Shown here: piece after piece, positions 5,832 through 15,099 of the stretch | How positions within the stretch are numbered: the first letter of the stretch is position 1 | How the letters are laid out: every line of letters begins with the position of its first letter | Source of the DNA: an uncultured Clostridia bacterium | GTDB taxonomy: Bacteria; Bacillota; Clostridia; Christensenellales; Borkfalkiaceae | Direction: 5' to 3' | Length of the DNA: 34,492 bases | Assembly: GCA_947589585.1 (NCBI GenBank) | Contig: CANQCA010000003.1 | Coordinates: forward strand, 1 to 34,492 | Notes under the pieces: generated by a model | What the model was told of the DNA's origin: nothing | The model's database searches: none | The model's input: only the letters and a program-made list of their open reading frames with translations | Position numbers and translations under genes: made by a program

Positions 5832-8252
5832 TTACCTTAGTTCTGCGCCCAAGGTGTGAGCTAAAGCGGCGAGGATCTTCTTCATGAAGCCGTCGGCGGT
5901 CTCGGCGGAGATGGGCTGTTCGGCGGCGGGGTCGGGCGCAAAGGTAATGTGGAGCGCCATGCTCTTTTTGCCCTCGCCGAGGCGGGCGTCGCGATACACG
6001 TCGAAAAGCTCTGCCCTTCTTGCCGCCTTGCAGGCGCGGAGGATGCACCCCTCCACTTCGGCGCAGGTGACTTTTTCGTCGACGACCACGGCGATGTCCC
6101 GCTCGATATCGGGGACCTTCGCAACGGGCTTGTAGCTGATTCCCTTACGGAATTTCTTGGAGACCATGTCGTAGTCGAGCTCGCCCAGATACACCCGCTT
6201 TTCGAGGGCAAGCTCTGCGGCGATGGCGGGGTGAAGCTCCCCGAGCCAGCCGACAGTCTTCTCGCCGAGCTTGACCTCTGCCGTCACGCCGGGGTGCAGG
6301 AAGGGCTTTTCGCCGCGCTCATAGGTGAACTTCAAGCCGAAACATTCGGCGATCGCCTCGAAGGCGCCCTTCAAATCGAAGAAGTCCCCTTCCCCCCATA
6401 GGGCGACGGAGAGATGCTTTCTCTCCTCGGGGAACTCCTCGAGGGGAAGGCTCTGCGCGAGGAACACATTTGCGAGCTCGAAGAGGCGCCCCTTCTCGTT
6501 GCCACGGCGCACGTTGCGCACCACGTTCGCGAGCATGGTAGGCGCTAAGATCGTCCGCATGACGGAAAGATCCTCACCGAGCGGGTTCTTGATCGTGATC
6601 GCTCTGCGCTCCGCGGCGTCTTCGGGGAGGCGCAGAAGATCGAAATCCTTGGGGGAATAGAAGGAATAGCCGACGGCTTCGAAATAGCCCTCTTCCGCCA
6701 GAACTTCCTTGAAGCGGTGCTCTTTTTTCTGCGCCGCAGTGAGGCCGCCGTGCGTGACGGCCGCGCTCGGCAGGAAGGTGGGCACGATATGTTCGTACCC
6801 ATAGAGGCGGATGACCTCTTCGGCAAGGTCGGGATAATCCTCGATATCATTCCGCCAGAGCGGCACTTTGACGGAAAACGAGGCACCCATGTCCGTAACC
6901 TCGAAGCCGAGACGCGTTAAAATGGCGTTCACTTCCTCCTTGGGAACTTGGATGCCGAGGAGAGAATTTATCCTTTCGTATGTCGTTTCGATCTCTTTGG
7001 GCGCAATGCCGCCGTATTCGGAGACGCTCTTCAAATTCCCGACGGCGGTGCAATTCGTGGGCGTGCCGCAGCCGAGCTCTTCCATGAGCGTCTCTGCGCG
7101 CTTCATCGCCATCCACGGGAAAATTTCGTAGACGCCCTTTTCGAAGCGGGCAGAGGAATCCGATCTCTGCCCCAAGGCGCGGGAAGTTTTCCGCACGCTG
7201 TCGCGGGCAAAGCAGGCCGCCTCCAAAAATACTTCGCAGGTGTCCTCTTTGATCTCGCTGTTGAGCCCGCCCATGATCCCCGCGAGCGCAACGGGGCGCT
7301 CTCCGTCGCAGATGAGAAGGTTCTCGGGGCGGAGCGTGAACTCCTTTTCGTCGAGGGTCACGATCTTCTCCCCCTCCTTTGCACAGCGCACGACGATCTT
7401 ATCCCCGCGCAAATATTTCCTGTCGAAGGCGTGCATGGGCTGGCCCACTTCGAGCAAAACATAATTGGTAATATCCACGACGTTATTGACGGAGCGAAGC
7501 CCCAAGAGGGCGAGACGGCGGCGCAGCCAACGCGGGGAAGGGGCGATCTTCACGTCCTTCACATACGTCCCCACATACAGCGGGCAGAGCTTGGGCTCTT
7601 GCACTTCGACAGTAAATTTCACGTCGGTGTCCGCGGCGCAAAAGCCCGTCTCGTCGAGCGGTTTCAAAGGCTTTTTGAGGACGGCGGAAACCTCGCGGGC
7701 GATCCCGTAGACGCTCTGGCAATCAGGACGGTTGGCGGTCACGTCGATATCGAAGATGTAGTCGTCGATGCCCACCACGGGACGGATGTCGGCGCCGAGC
7801 GGGGTACCCATGTCCAAGATGAGGATGCCGTTCACCTCTGCGCCCTCGTAGAAATCGTCGCTGATGCCGAGCTCTTCTCCCGAGCAGAACATGCCCTCGG
7901 AGACGACGCCGCGGAGCTTTCCCGTCTTGATCTTCTGCACGCCGCCCTCATGCTTGACGGTGGCGCCATCCAAGGCGACGGGGACGATCGCGCCCGCAAA
8001 AACGTTGGTCGCGGCGGTGACGATCTGCACCGTTCCCCGCTCCCCGCAGTCCACCTTGCAGACGGTGAGCCTGTCCGCATCGGGGTGCTTTTCGCAGGAT
8101 AAAATTTTGCCGACGGCAACGTTCTCGACGTCCTTGCCGAGATAGGTGAGCTCCTCGACCTCGAACCCGCAGGAAAAGAGCTTTTCTTCGAGCTCCTCGG
8201 CGGAGATATCGATCTCAACATAATCTTTCAGCCAAGAAAAAGGTACTTTCAT
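5832..8252 (-). CDS. pheT: Phenylalanine-tRNA ligase beta subunit
   Basis: The 806-residue beta subunit of PheRS, which with PheS forms an alpha2-beta2 enzyme that charges tRNA-Phe in the cytoplasm. It begins MKVPFSWLKDYVEID, typical of bacterial PheT. Domains in order: an EMAP/OB tRNA-binding fold (about 40-150), the B3/B4 editing domain (about 210-360), B5 (about 400-470), the class II core-like domain (about 480-690), and the ferredoxin-fold anticodon-binding domain (about 710-806, starting YKPVAKVPDIERDIAVVVDE). The ATG follows GGGGGGAG nine bases upstream. The gene starts 19 bases after pheS stops, so the two are co-transcribed under the T-box. Length and motifs are normal. Confidence 0.98.
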   Translation of the reverse strand: MKVPFSWLKDYVEIDISAEELEEKLFSCGFEVEELTYLGKDVENVAVGKILSCEKHPDADRLTVCKVDCGERGTVQIVTAATNVFAGAIVPVALDGATVKHEGGVQKIKTGKLRGVVSEGMFCSGEELGISDDFYEGAEVNGILILDMGTPLGADIRPVVGIDDYIFDIDVTANRPDCQSVYGIAREVSAVLKKPLKPLDETGFCAADTDVKFTVEVQEPKLCPLYVGTYVKDVKIAPSPRWLRRRLALLGLRSVNNVVDITNYVLLEVGQPMHAFDRKYLRGDKIVVRCAKEGEKIVTLDEKEFTLRPENLLICDGERPVALAGIMGGLNSEIKEDTCEVFLEAACFARDSVRKTSRALGQRSDSSARFEKGVYEIFPWMAMKRAETLMEELGCGTPTNCTAVGNLKSVSEYGGIAPKEIETTYERINSLLGIQVPKEEVNAILTRLGFEVTDMGASFSVKVPLWRNDIEDYPDLAEEVIRLYGYEHIVPTFLPSAAVTHGGLTAAQKKEHRFKEVLAEEGYFEAVGYSFYSPKDFDLLRLPEDAAERRAITIKNPLGEDLSVMRTILAPTMLANVVRNVRRGNEKGRLFELANVFLAQSLPLEEFPEERKHLSVALWGEGDFFDLKGAFEAIAECFGLKFTYERGEKPFLHPGVTAEVKLGEKTVGWLGELHPAIAAELALEKRVYLGELDYDMVSKKFRKGISYKPVAKVPDIERDIAVVVDEKVTCAEVEGCILRACKAARRAELFDVYRDARLGEGKKSMALHITFAPDPAAEQPISAETADGFMKKILAALAHTLGAELR

Positions 8253-8271
8253 CTTCTTATCTCCCCCCCTC

Positions 8272-9291
8272 TTAATCTTTGAACTGTTCTAAAAAACGAA
8301 TGTCGTTCTCGGTAAAAGAACGGATATGGGTGATGCCGTATTTGAGCATGGCGATGCGGTCTATGCCCATGCCGAAGGCAAAGCCCGTATACTCGTCGGG
8401 GTCGATGCCGCAGTTTTCGAGCACTTTCCGATTCACCATGCCCGCGCCGAGCACCTCGATCCAGCCCGTTCCCTTGCAGAGCGCGCAGCCCTTCCCCCCG
8501 CACGCCGTGCAGCTCACATCCACCTCGACGGAAGGCTCCGTGAATGGGAAGTAGGAAGGGCGAAGGCGGGTCTTGGTCGTCTCCGCGAACATGGTGCGGG
8601 CGAATTCGTCGAGCATGCCCTGAAGATCGCAAAGGGTGATGCCCTTATCCACGACGAGCCCCTCCATCTGGTGGAACATGGGCGAGTGGGTCGCGTCGTC
8701 GTCGGAGCGGAACACTCTGCCCGGCGAGAGCATCTTGATGGGCGGTTTCTTCTTCTCCATGAGGCGGATCTGCCCCGCGCTCGTCTGCGAACGCAAGAGG
8801 AATTTCTCGGTGATATAGAAGGTGTCCTGCATGTCGCGGGCGGGGTGGTCGGCGGGAATGTTGAGGGCGGTGAGGTTATAGTACTCGCTCTCGATCTCGG
8901 GGCCTTCGAACACTTCGAACCCCATGCCCGAGAAGATATCGCAAAGCTCCTCCCGCGTGCGTGTGATGGGATGGAGCGCTCCCCTTCTCTGCCGCCGTGC
9001 GGGCATCGTCACATCGATCTTCTCGCCCGCGAGTTTTTCCGCCATCTCGCGCGCCTTGATCTTCTCTTCCAGGGAAGAAAAGACTTCCTCGAGCCGCTCG
9101 CGCACGGCATTCACCCGCTTCCCGAAGGCGGGGCGGTGTTCCGCGGCGATCTCTTTCATGTTTTTGAGGAGCGCGGTCACCTTGCCCGTGCGTCCCAAAA
9201 ACTTCATTCTGATCTCGTAGAGCGCGCGGGAGCTTTCGGCACTCTCCGCCTCCGCCGTCGCTTCCTCTACGATCTTATCGGTATCCTCCAT
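8272..9291 (-). CDS. pheS: Phenylalanine-tRNA ligase alpha subunit
   Basis: The catalytic alpha subunit (339 residues), a class II synthetase. The N-terminal coiled coil (about 1-85) contacts tRNA. The catalytic domain shows TSAGQIR, motif 2 around FHQMEG and motif 3 in GFAFGMGIDRIAMLKYGI. The four-cysteine loop CTACGGKGCALC is usual in many bacterial PheS proteins. The ATG at 9291 (MEDTDKIVEEA) has a GGAGGAG ribosome site directly before it. A longer frame is open upstream, but it would run into the T-box terminator, so it is rejected. It is the first gene of pheST, controlled by the T-box at 9305-9554. Confidence 0.98.
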   Translation of the reverse strand: MEDTDKIVEEATAEAESAESSRALYEIRMKFLGRTGKVTALLKNMKEIAAEHRPAFGKRVNAVRERLEEVFSSLEEKIKAREMAEKLAGEKIDVTMPARRQRRGALHPITRTREELCDIFSGMGFEVFEGPEIESEYYNLTALNIPADHPARDMQDTFYITEKFLLRSQTSAGQIRLMEKKKPPIKMLSPGRVFRSDDDATHSPMFHQMEGLVVDKGITLCDLQGMLDEFARTMFAETTKTRLRPSYFPFTEPSVEVDVSCTACGGKGCALCKGTGWIEVLGAGMVNRKVLENCGIDPDEYTGFAFGMGIDRIAMLKYGITHIRSFTENDIRFLEQFKD

Positions 9292-9304
9292 ATCTCCTCC
9301 TGCA

Positions 9305-9554
9305 AAAATAAAAGCCCTGTCCACGTTTCGGACAGGGCGAAATCTTCTTCGCGGTACCACCTGCGTTCGCGTATAAAAAACATATACGCCTTGATTGCCC
9401 CTATCGCGGGGAACGGCCCCTCTTGAAGTTCTTTTCGGAAGGGCGGCTCACGGGGGAATACCGCACGCCTTTTTCAAGCGCCCTTTCAGCCACGGAGCGC
9501 TCTCTCTGGGGAAAAAGTTTTCGGTGCGTCTCTTCCGTTTCAAACGCCTTATTT
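9305..9554 (-). promoter_or_regulatory. T-box leader (tRNA-Phe sensing) of pheST
   Basis: The minus strand carries the hallmark T-box sequence AGGTGGTACCGCG (about 9352-9364). It is followed by a terminator with a perfect nine-pair stem (9330-9338 with 9314-9322) and a TTTTATTTTT tail. Upstream lie about 150 bases with stem I-like hairpins. A TTC triplet at 9456-9458 (in GGTATTCCC) is a candidate Phe specifier codon, placed by eye. Uncharged tRNA-Phe would stabilise the antiterminator and let pheST be transcribed. The T-box call is strong; the exact specifier is less certain. Confidence 0.92.
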
Positions 9555-9560
9555 GCCTCT

Positions 9561-9589
9561 ATTATAAGCAAGGAAAACGCAAATGTCAA
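9561..9589 (-). promoter_or_regulatory. Consensus promoter of the T-box/pheST operon
   Basis: Minus strand: TTGACA (9584-9589), a 17-base spacer and TATAAT (9561-9566), a perfect sigma-A match. Transcription would start near 9554. Confidence 0.9.
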
Positions 9590-9626
9590 ACGATTTTGAG
9601 CAAGTTTGCGCGTTGCGCTTTTTTCC

Positions 9627-9660
9627 AAAAGACCTACCCTGCGTTCCCGCAGGGTAGGTC
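9627..9660 (-). terminator. Terminator of the 1208-aa lipoprotein gene
   Basis: A perfect 13-pair stem (9648-9660 with 9631-9643) with a four-base loop is followed on the minus strand by TTTT. It lies 25 bases beyond the stop codon. Confidence 0.8.
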
Positions 9661-9685
9661 TTTGCTCGTTTGCGCATTTAGGCGT

Positions 9686-12600
9686 TTATGCCTGCGGCGC
9701 CGGGCTTGCGAGATACTCTGCAAGCGCCGTTTCATACTTGGTGAGATCGATCCGCGCGAATTGCAGCAACGTCTCATCTTCCCAATCATCGAAGAGATCC
9801 GTCGTGAGTACTTTACAGATCAGGAAGCGGATGCCGTGGATCTTTTCGAGCAAAGCAGATGTTTCCTCGTCATTCATATGAAGTTTGGAGAAATCCCATG
9901 TCACCGCACCGCCTTCTTCGGCAACGATCCTGCAACTCCCGATCTGCTTGTAGAGCGCTTCGACTGCCTGTTTGATGACATCTTTGAGCGCGGTCGCGAC
10001 CGATTTTTCCGTAGTGCCTTTGATGAGTTCTCTGTTCAGCGCGATGAGAGCGGTGACTTTTTGGTTGAGTTCCGCTTGTGCGGTTTCCTCGAGCCAAGTC
10101 GGTTTCAACGCTGTGATCCATGTTTTTCCCCACTCCATCGCGGTCGAGGCGTTGTCCAAATTCGACGTCCAATAATCGTATCCGTAGTACAAGGCATAAG
10201 CGGAGGAGAGTTTCTTCATCGTTTCAAGAAGGCTTTCGATCGTCGCTTCGCCGCCCAGCGCGGTCAGCCTTTCGAGCTCGGCTTTGATCGTGTTGTACTC
10301 CTCCGTGACTACATCGATGTTCTTTTCGTAGACCTCGGCGACGAACTCTTGATACCCCGTATTCTCTTGCAATTCATCGGGAAGTTTGTCGTAGACGGGC
10401 TTGAATTCGTTCACGATCTTGGTGAGCGCTGCGGTCCAACCGTCGCGGTCGGTGGCCTGTTTGAACGCCGCCTTGGCTTCGGTGATATCCGCTGCCAGCT
10501 TTTGGGCGACCTTCGTTTCGTGCTCCGTACGCTTTGTGAGATATGTTTGGATCGTATCGTCGCCGACTGCGGTTTTGAGGATCTCGCTTTCCTTGATCGC
10601 GGGGACGGCAATGCCTTGAACGGTGGCATTCTTATCGTAGAGAGCGTTGAGCTCGTCCCATGCGGTCTCTTCGGAGTCCGCAGTGATTTCCGCTACCGTC
10701 GATTTGAATGCCTCCGCGCGTTCGTGATAGAGCTCTGCGGTAAGCAGAAGAAGGGAATATTGTTTTTCCCCGTACGTCGTTTCTGCAAGATAGGATCTGT
10801 TGGACATGAGCGTCTTCACGCCGTCTTTTTCGGAAGCGATCTTGTTTTGCAGCGCGGTAACATCTGCAACGTACTGTGTATAACCGCCTTCGGTGACGTC
10901 CATTTCGTCGATGAATTTTTGCAACTGTGCGTCATATTCCGCCGCTTTTTCGCTCATCTCATGAAGTTCTTTGACTTCTTCGCCGGCATCGAGCAGCGAT
11001 TTCTTCTCGTCTGCGCTGAGTTCTCCGAGGTGGGTGAGGGTAAGGGTAAGAAGAGCCCTTTCGGAATAATCCCCGCTCGGATTACTGGTGGGACAACCGG
11101 TGATCGTGAGGCAGAACATCGCCTGGCCTTCGTCGTTTGTGCCGAGGAAGATCCCCGCGCCCGTGATGGTGGCGCCGATCCAGCCATTGATCATTTGTCC
11201 CGCTATGCCGCCCATAAGACCACCGCCTGCGGCTTCCGTGATAGAATCCACCGCTGTCTGTACGAGTTCTCCGTAAGCGGCATCGAGCGCTTGCACGAGG
11301 GTCTCTCCGAGGGAGATCTCAAAGCCGTTCTCCTTGACCTCGAAGATGAGCTGCGGAAGTTGCAAGCCCTGCGTGCCGCTCGTCTCGCCGCTTGTTTCGC
11401 CGTCGAGCGCGGTCGCCGCCGGGAGGAAGTACTGCGTCAGATCGATATCGGTCGTAAAGACAGGGTTCTTTTCCGCATTGTTGAGCACAAGCGTGAGCAT
11501 GCCGTCGCCCATGTAGTAGACATCGAGGCTGTTGAGGTCGGCGCTGAGCCAAGAAGGTATATCGGGGATACTGCTGCCAAACATACCGAACATCCGGAGA
11601 AGCTGTGCCGCGGGCGTGAGATCGAGGTTTAGGTGCGCCTTTGCGAGCGCGAAGTAATCGCCCGACCACACGACCGTCGGATCGAGACGGAAATCGAGAT
11701 CGCCCGTAAACGGCTTATTGAACGCGCCGCCGAAGAGTTTGATGTCGAGGGAGACGCCAATCTTCTCGCCCATGGTGACGTTTTCCCCGGGGGTCGCCGC
11801 GACGGAGACCGAGATCCCCGTGACCGTATCCGTCCCCGCAAGGTCGAGCTTCGCGCTCTCTAAAGTGAAGCCGAGGAAGGAGCGGATATACCCGTGCGTA
11901 TCGCCGATCCTCTGTGCGAGACTTTCCAAAAGACCGCCAAGAGCGGTATTGAGCGCGGCGACGGTCTCCTCTTTGAGGGAGAGCGTATAGCCCGTTTGCG
12001 TCTTTTCGACGGAAAAGAGGCTACCCATGCCCGAGAGAAGCCCCTCCGCTCCGCCCTCTCCGACAGAGGCGAAGACGCCGCCAAGGTCCACGGGATAGGT
12101 GTAGAGGAAGCTGTCCTTCCCCTCCGTTTTGTTCCCGAGCATCAGAAGGAGCAAACCGCCGCCCTCATAGCGCACCGTGAAGGTATCGGCAAGCGTTGAG
12201 ATGAGGGGCATGTCCGCAAGGGAGAGGTCGAACCGAAGCGAAACGGCGTCCGCATAGTCGCCCTTTTCCAAAGCGCCCTCGCGAAGTTTTAGGGTAAGCT
12301 CGCCCGAAAGGTCCTTCTTCGCATCGAATGCGCTCAGCCCGATCGAGACGGGAAGGGTAGCCGCATTTCCCCCTTCCAACGTCGCACCGACCGCCGACGC
12401 AAGCTGCATCATGGGGTCCGTCTCCTCCTGCGGGGAAACGGGGGTCGAGGGCGTCGTGCCGAGCTTTTGCGTGAACTCTTGAATGCTCGGGATCTCCACC
12501 TTCTCGTTGATCTTGGAATAGACGGATGTCATGCTCTCTTCCACGTTCATCCTAAGGATCTTTTTCGCCGTGTAGGAGCAGGACGACGTGAAGGAAACGG

Positions 12601-13312
12601 GCGTCCAGTCCTTTTTGATGGTCAGGCGCATATCCACGTCGGAATAGGCGGGAAGGTTGTCGAGGGAGCCGTACGCCTTGGCTTGGTAACGGATGCGTGC
12701 GGTCGCCGACTGCGTCGCCGTGCCGCCCTCGAAGGATTCATCCCCCGCGAGGCGGAAATAGTAGGTGAGCGTATCCCCCTCCGTCTTATCGAGGGTGGCA
12801 TAGCGGAGCGTCTTGGGGTTGATAATGTATCCCCCGAGGCTCACATCGTCTGCGGTGAAGCCGTATACCTTGGTATAGTCCGCCTTGTCGGCAACGCTCA
12901 GCTCCCCTTCGAAATCGTTGCGGTAGGCGACCCTGCCGCCCTTCGAAAAGGCCTGGTGCTTCATCTTCACGAGGACGGAGTTGGAACTCGCCTGATTGAG
13001 GAAGTCCTCTCCATTCTTATATGTAGTATTGTGAATGTCCTGTTTATAGCCTGCGAGGCTGGCTTTGGCTGTCCCCTCAGCTGTTATCACATAGCTCTGA
13101 AGCTCGCTCTGCTTTTGCAAGAAGGCATAGATGACTTCTTCGGGCGTGAGTTCCTCGGGCGCTTTGTTCGTGACAAGGGTGGAAGAGTGCCCCTCTTGGG
13201 GCGGGGTGACTTGCGGTCCCGAAACGATGCCACATGCCGAAAGCCCCGCGGCGCAGGAAGCAACCAGCGCGCCGGATAGGCAGAGCACGGCGATCTTCTT
13301 TGATTTTTGCAT
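9686..13312 (-). CDS. Large lipoprotein of unknown function (1208 aa)
   Basis: A 1208-residue exported lipoprotein. It has a lysine-rich start, a hydrophobic core and the lipobox LSAC with Cys27 as the lipid site, followed by a Pro/Glu-rich spacer. Residues ~50-750 are rich in Thr, Ser, Gly and alternating hydrophobics and look beta-structured, with several domain-like stretches of the form (L/D)xxLDLTP or KENGFEISLGETLVQAL. Residues ~760-1200 are helical and charged, and look like coiled coil. No enzyme motif or known domain is recognised. GGAGG lies before the ATG, a promoter is at 13355-13383 and a terminator follows the stop, so it is a single-gene unit. A surface-scaffold or binding role is only a guess from shape. 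Confidence 0.85.
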   Translation of the reverse strand: MQKSKKIAVLCLSGALVASCAAGLSACGIVSGPQVTPPQEGHSSTLVTNKAPEELTPEEVIYAFLQKQSELQSYVITAEGTAKASLAGYKQDIHNTTYKNGEDFLNQASSNSVLVKMKHQAFSKGGRVAYRNDFEGELSVADKADYTKVYGFTADDVSLGGYIINPKTLRYATLDKTEGDTLTYYFRLAGDESFEGGTATQSATARIRYQAKAYGSLDNLPAYSDVDMRLTIKKDWTPVSFTSSCSYTAKKILRMNVEESMTSVYSKINEKVEIPSIQEFTQKLGTTPSTPVSPQEETDPMMQLASAVGATLEGGNAATLPVSIGLSAFDAKKDLSGELTLKLREGALEKGDYADAVSLRFDLSLADMPLISTLADTFTVRYEGGGLLLLMLGNKTEGKDSFLYTYPVDLGGVFASVGEGGAEGLLSGMGSLFSVEKTQTGYTLSLKEETVAALNTALGGLLESLAQRIGDTHGYIRSFLGFTLESAKLDLAGTDTVTGISVSVAATPGENVTMGEKIGVSLDIKLFGGAFNKPFTGDLDFRLDPTVVWSGDYFALAKAHLNLDLTPAAQLLRMFGMFGSSIPDIPSWLSADLNSLDVYYMGDGMLTLVLNNAEKNPVFTTDIDLTQYFLPAATALDGETSGETSGTQGLQLPQLIFEVKENGFEISLGETLVQALDAAYGELVQTAVDSITEAAGGGLMGGIAGQMINGWIGATITGAGIFLGTNDEGQAMFCLTITGCPTSNPSGDYSERALLTLTLTHLGELSADEKKSLLDAGEEVKELHEMSEKAAEYDAQLQKFIDEMDVTEGGYTQYVADVTALQNKIASEKDGVKTLMSNRSYLAETTYGEKQYSLLLLTAELYHERAEAFKSTVAEITADSEETAWDELNALYDKNATVQGIAVPAIKESEILKTAVGDDTIQTYLTKRTEHETKVAQKLAADITEAKAAFKQATDRDGWTAALTKIVNEFKPVYDKLPDELQENTGYQEFVAEVYEKNIDVVTEEYNTIKAELERLTALGGEATIESLLETMKKLSSAYALYYGYDYWTSNLDNASTAMEWGKTWITALKPTWLEETAQAELNQKVTALIALNRELIKGTTEKSVATALKDVIKQAVEALYKQIGSCRIVAEEGGAVTWDFSKLHMNDEETSALLEKIHGIRFLICKVLTTDLFDDWEDETLLQFARIDLTKYETALAEYLASPAPQA

Positions 13313-13354
13313 ATATTACCTCCGTATCGGCGGGTTTGCCCCGCCACATCTATG

Positions 13355-13383
13355 AGTGTAATCCTTTTATGATATAAAGTCAA
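13355..13383 (-). promoter_or_regulatory. Promoter of the 1208-aa lipoprotein gene
   Basis: Minus strand: TTGACT (13378-13383), a 17-base spacer and TACACT (13355-13360). A six-pair GC hairpin (13329-13345) lies in the short leader, directly before the GGAGG ribosome site. Confidence 0.7.
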
Positions 13384-13460
13384 GCGTTTGTCATAAAATT
13401 TTATTATAAAAAAGACAGAAAAGCATTCGCCGTTTCCTTTGTATGAAAAGAGACCGCGCG

Positions 13461-13486
13461 AAAAAGGACGGCGAGTGCCGTCCTTT
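13461..13486 (-). terminator. Terminator of the maf/mreB-like operon
   Basis: A ten-pair stem (13477-13486 with 13463-13472) and a TTTTT tail on the minus strand, 18 bases past the stop codon. Confidence 0.8.
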
Positions 13487-13504
13487 CAATATCTTAAAAA
13501 AAGG

Positions 13505-14494
13505 TTATTCGAGGCAGATCTTTTTCATGAGGGCGGAGGAACCCACGACCCTGCCGCCGCCCAAAATGACGGCCGTCGCGACGTCGGGCGCGAGATGGGC
13601 TTCCATCTGCAATTTTTGCGACACGTAGTCGGCAAATCCCGCAAGATTGCACACGCCGCCCGCGAGATATACGCCGCTCCTGCACATCGTCGCCGAGACC
13701 TCGGCGGGAAGCTTGCGCATAGCGAGCTCGGCATATTCCAGAATTTTATCCACATAGGTGCGGATGGGGAAGAGCACGTCCTGCGAGGAGACGGAGACCG
13801 AGCGGGGCCTGCCCGTCGTTACGTCACGGCCGTTGATGACCGTCTGCTTCATGTCGTGCGGGATGAGGCTCCCCACCGTATTCTTGAGCCGCTCCGCCGT
13901 GAGGGCGCCGATCTTAAGGTTGTAGAGCTCTGCGATGTGATCGATGAGGTGGGTATCCATGTTCGCGCCGCCCACGTTCATGGTGAGCCCCGCGATGATG
14001 CCGTCGAGGGAAAAGGCTGCGGCGGAAGTCTTTCCCGCACCCACGTCGAGGGCGAACACGGGATTGGACTCGGAGAGCGGAACATCCTGCCCGAGGGCGA
14101 CGAGATAGGGCGTCTCGGCGAAATTCACACGGGAGATGCCCGCCGATTTTGCGATGCGGAAATACCGCTCCCGCCCCTCCGCCGAGATGCCGCAGGGCAC
14201 GCAGAAGAGAGCCTCGATGCCGCCGAAAGTGCGTTTTGCACACTTTTGAAGGAAGTATTCAAGGAGTGCCGCGGCGTAGCGTTCATCGACGATCTCCCCC
14301 TCGTATACGGGGAAAATGACATCCGTCGCCTCGGCCGTCTTGCCGAGAAGGCGCTTGGCTTCAGCCCCGAACGCACGGATCGTGCCCGTCTCCTTGGAGA
14401 TGGTGAGCGCCGTGGGCTCGGCGAGCACGATGCCGCTGCCGATACGAAAGATTTTTGTGACAGAAGTGCCGAGATCGATCGCGATTTTCAACAT
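13505..14494 (-). CDS. MreB/Mbl-like actin-family protein
   Basis: A 329-residue protein of the bacterial actin fold. Visible motifs are the phosphate-1 loop (IAIDLGTSVTKIF, 4-16) with IVLAEPTAL after it, the phosphate-2 region (ALDVGAGKTSAAAFSLDGI), the VGGANMD turn, GRDVTTGRPRSVSVSS and the C-terminal LAGGVCNLAGF. MreB-type filaments lie under the membrane and guide elongation of the cell-wall cylinder. The copy is divergent from textbook MreB (VDIGGGTTE becomes LDVGAGKTS), so an Mbl/MreBH-type paralogue is possible. The ATG follows GGAGG and overlaps the end of maf by seven bases. mreC and mreD are not next to it. Actin-family assignment is firm; the exact subtype is not. Confidence 0.88.
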   Translation of the reverse strand: MLKIAIDLGTSVTKIFRIGSGIVLAEPTALTISKETGTIRAFGAEAKRLLGKTAEATDVIFPVYEGEIVDERYAAALLEYFLQKCAKRTFGGIEALFCVPCGISAEGRERYFRIAKSAGISRVNFAETPYLVALGQDVPLSESNPVFALDVGAGKTSAAAFSLDGIIAGLTMNVGGANMDTHLIDHIAELYNLKIGALTAERLKNTVGSLIPHDMKQTVINGRDVTTGRPRSVSVSSQDVLFPIRTYVDKILEYAELAMRKLPAEVSATMCRSGVYLAGGVCNLAGFADYVSQKLQMEAHLAPDVATAVILGGGRVVGSSALMKKICLE

Positions 14495-15045
14495 TTGTAC
14501 CCTCCCCGCGCGAGCATGGCGCGGACTTCTTCGACGGGAAGCCCCACGACGTTCGTGTAGCTGCCCTCAATGCTTTCGACGAGCGCATACCCGTCCTGTA
14601 TCCCGTAAGCCCCCGCCTTGTCGAGCGGGAGCCCGCTTGCAATGTATTTTGCGATGAGCTCTTCGCTCAAAACGTGAAACGTGACGGCCGTCTTTGCGAC
14701 ATGGTATGCCTCGAAGTCGTCTGATATAAGGCAAACGCCCGTGTAGACCGCGTGCGTTTTCCCCGATAGAAGGCGGAGCATGCGCGCCGCATCGGCGCTG
14801 TTTTTGGGTTTTCCGAGCACCCGCCCTTCGAGGGAAACGACGGTATCCGCGCCGAGCACGAGGCTGTGCGGGAAGCGGGAGAAGACCTCCGCCGCCTTGC
14901 CCCGCGCGAACTTTTCCACGGTATCGTATGCAGAAAGTTTCCCCGCGCGCTCTTCGTACAGGGAAGGCTCCACCGTAAAATCCTCGGTGATGGTTTTGAG
15001 CAGCTCCCGTCTTCTGGGAGAATTGCTTGCAAGTATAAGGTGCAT
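14488..15045 (-). CDS. maf: Maf family nucleoside triphosphate pyrophosphatase
   Basis: A 185-residue cytoplasmic Maf/HAM1-fold pyrophosphatase. Known family members hydrolyse non-canonical or pyrimidine NTPs (dTTP, UTP, m5UTP) to the monophosphate, and in Bacillus Maf affects septum formation. Visible motifs: ASNSPRRRELL (6-16), the catalytic LGADTVV, LGKPKN, SGKTHAVYTGV, and DKAGAYGIQD near the C-terminus. Length fits the family. It is the upstream gene of a two-gene operon and overlaps the mreB-like gene. In Bacillus maf also lies in the mreBCD cluster, so the context supports both calls. No good ribosome site is visible before the ATG (TAATCTCTGAT), which suggests weak initiation. Confidence 0.95.
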   Translation of the reverse strand: MHLILASNSPRRRELLKTITEDFTVEPSLYEERAGKLSAYDTVEKFARGKAAEVFSRFPHSLVLGADTVVSLEGRVLGKPKNSADAARMLRLLSGKTHAVYTGVCLISDDFEAYHVAKTAVTFHVLSEELIAKYIASGLPLDKAGAYGIQDGYALVESIEGSYTNVVGLPVEEVRAMLARGGYKC

Positions 15046-15099
15046 ATCAGAGATTAAGAAGGGCGGGCTTCATTTTGAGGCGTTCGGGTGGTGGTAAGC

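Noticed and set aside
6948..8102. Open frame of 384 codons antisense to pheT
   Set aside because: A shadow of the strongly conserved pheT frame; low-complexity His/Arg/Gly-rich translation.
9395..11632. Open frame of 745 codons on the plus strand across the T-box and the lipoprotein gene
   Set aside because: It crosses a T-box leader, a promoter and a terminator of the other strand and has no recognisable protein features.
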